Positions 58,482 through 64,000 of a stretch of DNA of 64,000 nucleotides are shown piece after piece; within the stretch, counting starts at the first letter, position 1, and each line of letters opens with the position of its first letter. The notes under the pieces were generated by a model. It worked only from the letters and a program-made list of their open reading frames with translations. It searched no databases and was not told the origin of the DNA. Source of the DNA: Histoplasma ohiense (lineage: Eukaryota; Ascomycota; Eurotiomycetes; Onygenales; Ajellomycetaceae); contig JAEVHH010000001.1 in the NCBI GenBank assembly GCA_017607445.1, positions 1,426,001 through 1,490,000 on the forward strand. The letters are read 5' to 3'. Both the position numbers and the translations under genes were made by a program.

Positions 58482-58928
58482 TTAGTGAAATCTCTCTTTC
58501 TTATATTCATTGCCATCTTCTAACTCTATAATCTTCTTAATATGAACAGAAATCCACTCTATTCAAGCCTGAATCTGCTTCTGTGGTAGATTTCTTCATG
58601 TTCTTTCTCATATTGCTATAGCTGCTGCCTGGTTCTGTGGAGCTTCTTTGACAGTTGTTTTTTGTTTCATCCAGATCCAAGCAGGTTCAATCATATTGAG
58701 ATCTGAGGAATTCACACATCAGAGCATCTGTTGAATGTGATGAATCTCATATATATAACATTGAATATAGTGATCATGAGCAGAAGTTTGATTCTTCTGA
58801 ACAATGATATTTGAATATTTCTTTTCACACTCATTGACAAAGAGAAAGAGCTTTGGAAGAAGGATTTTGATCTGATATTGATATCAATCAATTTCATTAC
58901 TTTTGTCATGGAATAGTTTGTCTGTCTC
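58482..58928 (-). pseudogene. DDE transposase fragment (Tc1/mariner-like)
   Basis: Minus-strand C-terminal part of a DDE-type transposase. Recognisable in one frame are IIVQKNQTSAHDHY (expected QDNAPxH), then NSSDLNMIEPAWIWMK with the PDLN-IEP-W signature, then KEAPQNQAA and LEDGNEYKK near the end, with stop at 58482-58484. It is truncated at its N-terminal side by A10. Several TGA codons. Cut-and-paste transposition in relatives; this is a relic. Confidence 0.75.
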
Positions 58929-59460
58929 TGTGACAGGTTAGCATTTGTTAGTAATTAACTTATGCAACCAACTTCTCTTCTGCATTCACTTGTTTCTGAC
59001 TGTTGTGATCTTGTGTAATTCTCAATGTTCTTTCACTCTGTGCTCTGTGCTTGTGTAGTTTCTAATGATTCTTTTATGTAGCTCTTAATGTTCTTTCACT
59101 TTATACTCTGTGCTCATATAGTTTCTAATAATTCTTCTGTGTAGCTTCTAATATTCTTCTGCTCTGTGTTCTGTGCTTGTGTAGTCTCTAATAATTCTTC
59201 TGTATAGCTTCTAATGTTCTTCTGCTCTGTGTTTCATACTTGTGTAGTCTCTAACAATTTTTATACATATCTCTTAATATTCTTTCACTCTGCATTTCAC
59301 TGTGAAGTGGCTTCTGATATTCTTCTGCTCTGAACTTTTCTCTATAAGAATTCTCTTTATACAATCTTTTCTTCTGATTTCTTTTCTCTTTCTTTTCTTA
59401 ATCAATTTGTAATCTGTATTAGAATAGTGCTAGATTGTTAATTGAAGTATGTCTGTTACA
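58929..59460 (+). repeat. A10 5' LTR
   Basis: 532 bp, TGTGACAGGTTAGC...GTCTGTTACA, with 63-bp tandem units in U3 and the 14-mer AATCAATTTGTAAT at 59400-59413. Confidence 0.92.
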
Positions 59461-59835
59461 TTACAAATTGATTCTTCTGTGTTTAAGATCTGAGTGTCTT
59501 GTTATTAGTTTTTACACTTGAGTGTGTTGTTATCAGTTCTTATGTCTGAGTGTGTTGTTTACAGATCTGAGTGTCTAATCATTACAAGAGATTTCTCATA
59601 AGTCTGAGTGCTCTTATTGTTAGTTATATAGACTGTTATGTTTAAGCATTTAAAACACAATTGACTGTGTTCTATGAGATCTGAGTGTCTACAAACTGTA
59701 ACACTGTGAATAGCATTCATGAAAAAGCTTGATCAAACTTAGTACTGCAACACTGTGAATAGTATCTGCAAGAGAACTGAATGTCTACAAGTATTTCTTT
59801 TTTTTTATTATTATTATATGTTCTTAGATATTGAA

Positions 59836-60338
59836 ATGAACTATAAACAATTCTACAAACACTCACTGCATCTGAATGCAGTGGACAACAACTTAGATCT
59901 ACAAAGTATTCTTCAGCAGCAAGTGCTACAGATGACTGAATTGCAATGACAACTTGCTGAAATGAGCACTTCTGTATTCACTGTTTCTTCTACATCCACA
60001 TCTTATGAAAAGTCTCCAAGAGAGAAGCTTTCAATTCTTGATAAATACAAGAGAGATCTAGCACTCTATCTTGCATAGAAGTCAAAAACAAATGTCAAAT
60101 TGAACATTGATGAACAAGCAATAGACTCACTATTCAATCAAGTGTGGTATATTCATAGCAGATTGAATGGCAATGCATTAGCAAAATTTCAACTCTGAAT
60201 GAATCATTATCAGAATCATCAGTGTATGTCAGAGCTAGTCTTCTGACAACTTGACTTCCTCTTTCTCAATTCTACACTTCAAGCCAAGGTGTTAGACTGG
60301 CTTAATCAAACTTGTCAGATGAATGTTGTGTTGACAAC
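59836..60338 (+). pseudogene. A10 gag, N-terminal half
   Basis: Starts MNYKQFYKHSLHLN. Has stops at about 59947 and 60077. It matches A2 gag to the motif QMNVVLTT, where A11 is inserted. Confidence 0.83.
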
Positions 60339-60998
60339 TGTGACAGATTAGCATCTGTTAGTAATTAACTTACACAATCAACTCCTCTTCTGCACCCACT
60401 TGTTTCTGATCATTGTGATCTTATATAACCCTCAATGTTCTTCCACTCTGTGCTCTGCACTCATATAGTTTCTAACAATTCTTTCATATAACTTTTAACA
60501 TTCTTTCACTCTGTACTCTGCACTTATATAGTCTCTAACAATTCTTTCATATAGCTTCTAACATTTTCTCACTCTGTGTTCCACACTCATATAGTCTCTA
60601 ACAATTCTTTTGTATAGCTTTCAATGATTCTCTCATCTCACACTTCACACTTGTGTAGTCTCTAATGATTCTTATGTGTACTCTCTTAATATTCTTCTGC
60701 TTCATACTTCACTGTGAAGTGGCTTCTGATATTCTTTCACTCTGAACTTTTCTCTATAAGAATTCTCTTTATATGATCTTTTCTTCTGATTTCTTTTCTC
60801 TTTCTTTTCTTAATCAATTTGTAATCTGTAATTAGAATAGTATCAAATTGTTAATTGAAGTATGTCTGTTACATTATGAATTGATTCTTCTGTGTTTAAG
60901 ATCTGAGTGTCTTGTTATTAGTTCTTACATTCAAGTATGTCATTATCAGTTCTTACACTCAAGTGCATTGTTTATAGATCTGAGTGTCTAGTTGTTAT
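60339..60998 (+). mobile_element. LTR retrotransposon A11 (family A), 5' LTR and leader
   Basis: LTR 60339-60873 (535 bp) followed by leader repeats. It is interrupted by A12 after GTTAT (60994-60998). The remainder would lie beyond the window. Confidence 0.88.
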
Positions 60999-61533
60999 TG
61001 TGACGGGTTAGCACTCATTAGTAATTAACTTATGCAATCAACTCCTCTTCTGCACCCGCTCATTCCTGGCCATTGTGACCTCATGTAACCCTCGACATTC
61101 TTCCACTCTGTGCTTCACACTCATGTAGTCTCTAACAATTCTTCTGTGTAGTCTCTAATGTTCTCCCACTTCATGTTTCACACTCATATAGTCTCTAACA
61201 ATTCTTCTGTATAGTCTTCAATGATTCTTCTGCCTCATGCTCCATGCTCATATAGTTTCTAATGATTCTTTCATGTAGCTCTCAATGATTCTCTCATCTC
61301 ATATTTCACACTTATATAGTTTCTAACAATTCTTCTGTGTAGCTCTTAACATTCTTCTGCTCTGCATTCTACTGTGGAGCAGCTTCTGATATTCTTCCAC
61401 TCTGAAATTCCCTCTATAAGAACCCTCTTTGTATGATCTTTTCTTCTGATTTCTTTTCTCTTTCTTTTCTTAATCAATTCATAATCTGTAATTAGAATAG
61501 TATCAAATTGTTAATCAAAGTACACTCATTACA
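60999..61533 (+). repeat. A12 5' LTR
   Basis: 535 bp, TGTGACGGGTTAGC...CATTACA. The self-priming 14-mer is mutated to AATCAATTCATAAT, while the adjacent primer-binding site remains ATTACAAATTGATT. Confidence 0.92.
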
Positions 61534-61911
61534 TTACAAATTGATTCTTCTGTGTTTAAGATTCAAGTGCCTCATTATTAGTTCTTACATCTGAGTGTGT
61601 TGTTATCAGTTCTTACATCTGAGTGCATTGTTTACAGGCTCAAGTGTCTAGTTGTTACAAGAGATCTTTCATGAGCTCAAGTGCTCTTATCATTAGTTAT
61701 ATAGACTATCATATCTAAATGTCTGAAACACAATCAACTGTGTTCTACAAGGCCCAAGTGTCTACAAATTGTAACACTGTGAATAGTGTTCATGAAGAAG
61801 CTTGATCAAGCTTAGCATCACAACACTGCAAATAGTGTCTGTGAGAGAACTGAGTGTCTACAAGTATTTCTTTTCTTTTTTTTTTATTATTATATGTTCT
61901 TAGATATTGAA

Positions 61912-62925
61912 ATGAACTATGAGCAATTCTACAAACACCTGCTGCATTCAAATGTGATGAATGATAACTTAGACCTACAAAGTATTCTTCAGCAGCAGAC
62001 ACTACAGATGACTGAATTGCAACAACAACTTGCTGAGATGAGCACTTTCATATTCACTGTTTCTTCTACACCCACATCTTACAAAAAGCCTTCAAGAGAG
62101 AAGCTTTCAATTCTCAACAAATACAAGAGAGATCTAGCACTCTATCTTGTGTGGAAGTCAAAAACAAACATCAAATTGAACATTGATGAACAAGCAATAG
62201 ACTCACTATTCAATCAAACATGATATATTCATAGCAGATTGAATGGCAACACATTAGCAAAATTTCAACTCTGAATAAATTATTGTCAGAATCATCAGTG
62301 TACACCAGAGCTAGTCTTCTGACAACTCAACTCTCTTTTTCTCAATTCTACACTTCAAGCCAAGATATTGAACTGGCTTAATCAAACTCATCAGATGAAT
62401 GTTGCATTGACAACTTATCTTTCTGAATTTGATCACAAGCTTCTAGAAGCAGATGGGCAAGACTGGGACAATATCATCAAAATCAACATATTGTTCAAGA
62501 ACTTGAACTTTCAGTTGTATAACTGAAGTATAGAGTATCTGAAGCTCTCAATATACAGTGAATTCTGCACTGATCTTCATCTGTTGAACAACAATCTGTC
62601 TCAGTTCCACATACTTCAAAATTGCAGAGAATTTCATCAAACAAATGTATATATTTTGAATCACTCTGCAGCACCCCCCACCTCTGAACCAGAATCAATG
62701 AACTGAGTCTTACATATAAACACAAGTCATCTGAGAGTCTCCAACATCTCAGAGAAGAACACCACTGATTGAATCATCAGAGAAGTCTGCATACACTGCA
62801 ACAAGTCAAGACACTTCACAAATCAATATTCAAATGCAATCATTTTGAGTAAACCCCTCACACATGTGAACACTGCATTGTCTGTGGACAGACAAGAACA
62901 GAGAAAAGACAAGCTCTTGCTCTAA
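61912..62925 (+). pseudogene. A12 gag, broken
   Basis: 1,014 nt. The first 104 codons are open (MNYEQFYKHLLH...SLFNQT), then TGA for W. The knuckle CIHCNKSRHFTNQY at 62788 has lost its last cysteine to tyrosine. TAA at 62923-62925, with pol overlapping in the -1 frame. Confidence 0.86.
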
Positions 62926-63243
62926 AACACAGACAAGAGCTCAAGAAGCAGAAAGCTAGCTGAAGATTCAAACAGAAGATACAAATGAATACAATCATAA
63001 TCTCTGTCATTGTAAATAGTCTAGTCAATATACAAACAATGATAGACAGTGGTTTCCTTCATTACACTCTTATAGACACTCAGCTGATTGAGAAGCATAA
63101 GCTTCAGCATATTCTCTTTCTCAAGTCATATAAACTCAGTGAATTTGATAGCCTCAGAGGATCAGCCTTCTACAACATGATAAGATTTAACATCAACATA
63201 GAAGAACATGAGAAAAAGAATGTATATGCATATGAAATACAAA

Positions 63244-63780
63244 TCTGTTATTCAATACAGAAACTGAAATCAAGTTTTTAATTGAATATTTGAAAGAATC
63301 AAATGTTGCTACAAGAGTTTGAATGAATTGTCTGTTAAAAATATTGAGATCAGATTTTCAATTTGATTTATTTTGATTTTTCTTTTAGTCTTTCTTTTCA
63401 TCTTGCTTTGAAGTCTCTCTTAAGTTGTTTATGATCAGTTTTAATTTGTTTTGAAAAATTTGGTTTGTTTTTTGTTGATGTTATAGTTGTTGTCAGTGGT
63501 TTTTCTTTTCCTTGTTATAATAAAGCTGTCTTTTACAATGTTTATTTCTTTTGTTTTCAAACTAAGTTGTGTTGACTTGCTGACATTCTTTTGATTTTGA
63601 TTTCTTTGATTGAACAGTTTGAATAGTTGTTTGATTCTGGGCTGGAATTCTGATAATGCATGTTTTAAATTGTCTTTGTATATTAAATTATTCTTGAGTT
63701 GAAAAATCCTGAAGTGTTTCAGGTAGATGTCATAGTCACTGACTGCATGCATCTATAATTGAAGAATAATAATAATAATA
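63244..63780 (+). mobile_element. 5'-truncated LINE insertion
   Basis: 537-bp insertion flanked by the 14-bp duplication ATATGAAATACAAA (63230-63243, 63781-63794). It begins inside the C-terminus of a LINE ORF2 (63245-63376), then a 3' untranslated region, ending GAAGAATAATAATAATAAT. The tail and a CTGGGCTGGAA block (63637) resemble the SINE at 26575. The 103-codon minus frame here (63752-63441) is a shadow. Confidence 0.85.
63245..63376 (+). pseudogene. LINE ORF2 C-terminal end
   Basis: 43 codons reading LLFNTETEIKFLIEYLKES and VATRV before a TGA (expected W), then to TGA 63374-63376. This pattern (helix ending in ATRVW or GTRRW) is typical of the last residues of Tad-like ORF2 proteins. 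Confidence 0.6.
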
Positions 63781-64000
63781 ATATGAAATACAAAGTCTTG
63801 AGTATGATCTAATGCTTGATCTATCATAGCTCACAGAATTTGGAACCTTGTTGAATGCACACAATCACTGTCTTATTTTCTCAGAAGATGACTGTGTTTA
63901 CAAGAAAAATGTCAATAGAACTGTGAATCTCACCCAGATATCAGTGAAAGCATACAAACTACTAATTCATCAAACACATGAGAAGAAGAACATTCAAGTG

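Larger units (their letters stand above)
58929..60338 (+). mobile_element. LTR retrotransposon A10 (family A), 5' part
   Basis: 532-bp 5' LTR (58929-59460), exact self-priming site (ATTACAAATTGATT at 59460), leader, gag to 60338. It is interrupted by A11 after ACAAC (60334-60338) and inserted in the DDE transposase relic. The rest lies beyond the window. Confidence 0.9.
60999..64000 (+). mobile_element. LTR retrotransposon A12 (family A), 5' part, cut by window edge
   Basis: LTR 60999-61533 (TGTGACGGGTTAGC start, least mutated tip), leader with 28-bp repeats and the 16-bp palindrome, gag, then pol to the window end. A 5'-truncated LINE interrupts pol at 63244-63780. It is the innermost of the three serial insertions A10, A11 and A12. 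Confidence 0.9.
62922..64000 (+). pseudogene. A12 pol, protease region, interrupted by a LINE
   Basis: Pol frame with protease IDSGFLHYTLIDTQ (63042 on), open from 62985 to the LINE insertion at 63244. It resumes at 63795 with the linker (LTEFGTLLN, NCHLIFSED-like). The window ends before RT. Confidence 0.85.

Noticed and set aside
63441..63752. 103-codon minus frame
   Set aside because: It is antisense to the 3' untranslated region of the truncated LINE.

Overview
This window looks like a transposon graveyard from a filamentous fungus, most likely an ascomycete. That placement is inferred from Tad-like LINEs, chromodomain Ty3/gypsy elements, a tRNA-derived SINE, a DDE transposase relic and RIP-like decay. 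I find no ordinary host gene. Nearly every long reading frame is retroelement protein broken by TGA/TAG codons where TGG, CGA or CAG would be expected. CG and CC/GG dinucleotides are strongly depleted, while CA/TG remain common.

Two LTR retrotransposon families make up most of the sequence. Family A has LTRs of about 533 bp (coding strand TGTGACGGG...CCCGTTACA), a 1,014-bp gag, pol in the -1 frame, a C-terminal chromodomain and a Tf1/sushi-type self-priming arrangement. Family B has 271-272 bp LTRs, gag-pol with a chromodomain, and an extra three-exon gene on the opposite strand between pol and the 3' LTR. That gene has the same exon lengths (186, 495 and 357 nt) in every copy where they can be measured.

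Layout: A1 (1-3528, 9616-9807, minus) holds A2 (3529-9610, plus, complete). A1 lies in A3 (9808-11115, plus). B1 (11116-11426 and 25985-27590, minus) holds B2 (11427-25984, minus). B2 holds A4 (14833-22240, minus), and A4 holds a hAT-like MITE with a minisatellite (15990-17411). A near-intact SINE sits in B1 at 26575-26962. B3 (27591-27981, 35090-35507 and rearranged pieces up to 42600) holds B1 and the complete B4 (27982-35084, plus). A clean inversion (35508-42600) splits B3 and a second MITE and carries the complete A5 (36030-42132, minus). Decayed pieces A6, A7 and A8 follow, then an unclassified island (46602-47280).

A Tad-like LINE (about 47281-57480) is split by the complete B5 (49025-55745) and an LTR fragment, A9. 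A pyrimidine-rich and GC-rich island (57480-58378) and a DDE transposase fragment (58482-58928) come next. Three serial insertions, A10, A11 and A12, fill the right end, and A12 carries a 5'-truncated LINE (63244-63780) whose tail resembles the SINE tail.

Matching 5-bp target duplications for A2, A4, A5, B2, B4 and B5, an 8-bp one for the MITE, and 14-15-bp ones for the SINE and LINE let most of the nesting order be read directly. The most notable candidate system is the antisense spliced gene of family B.
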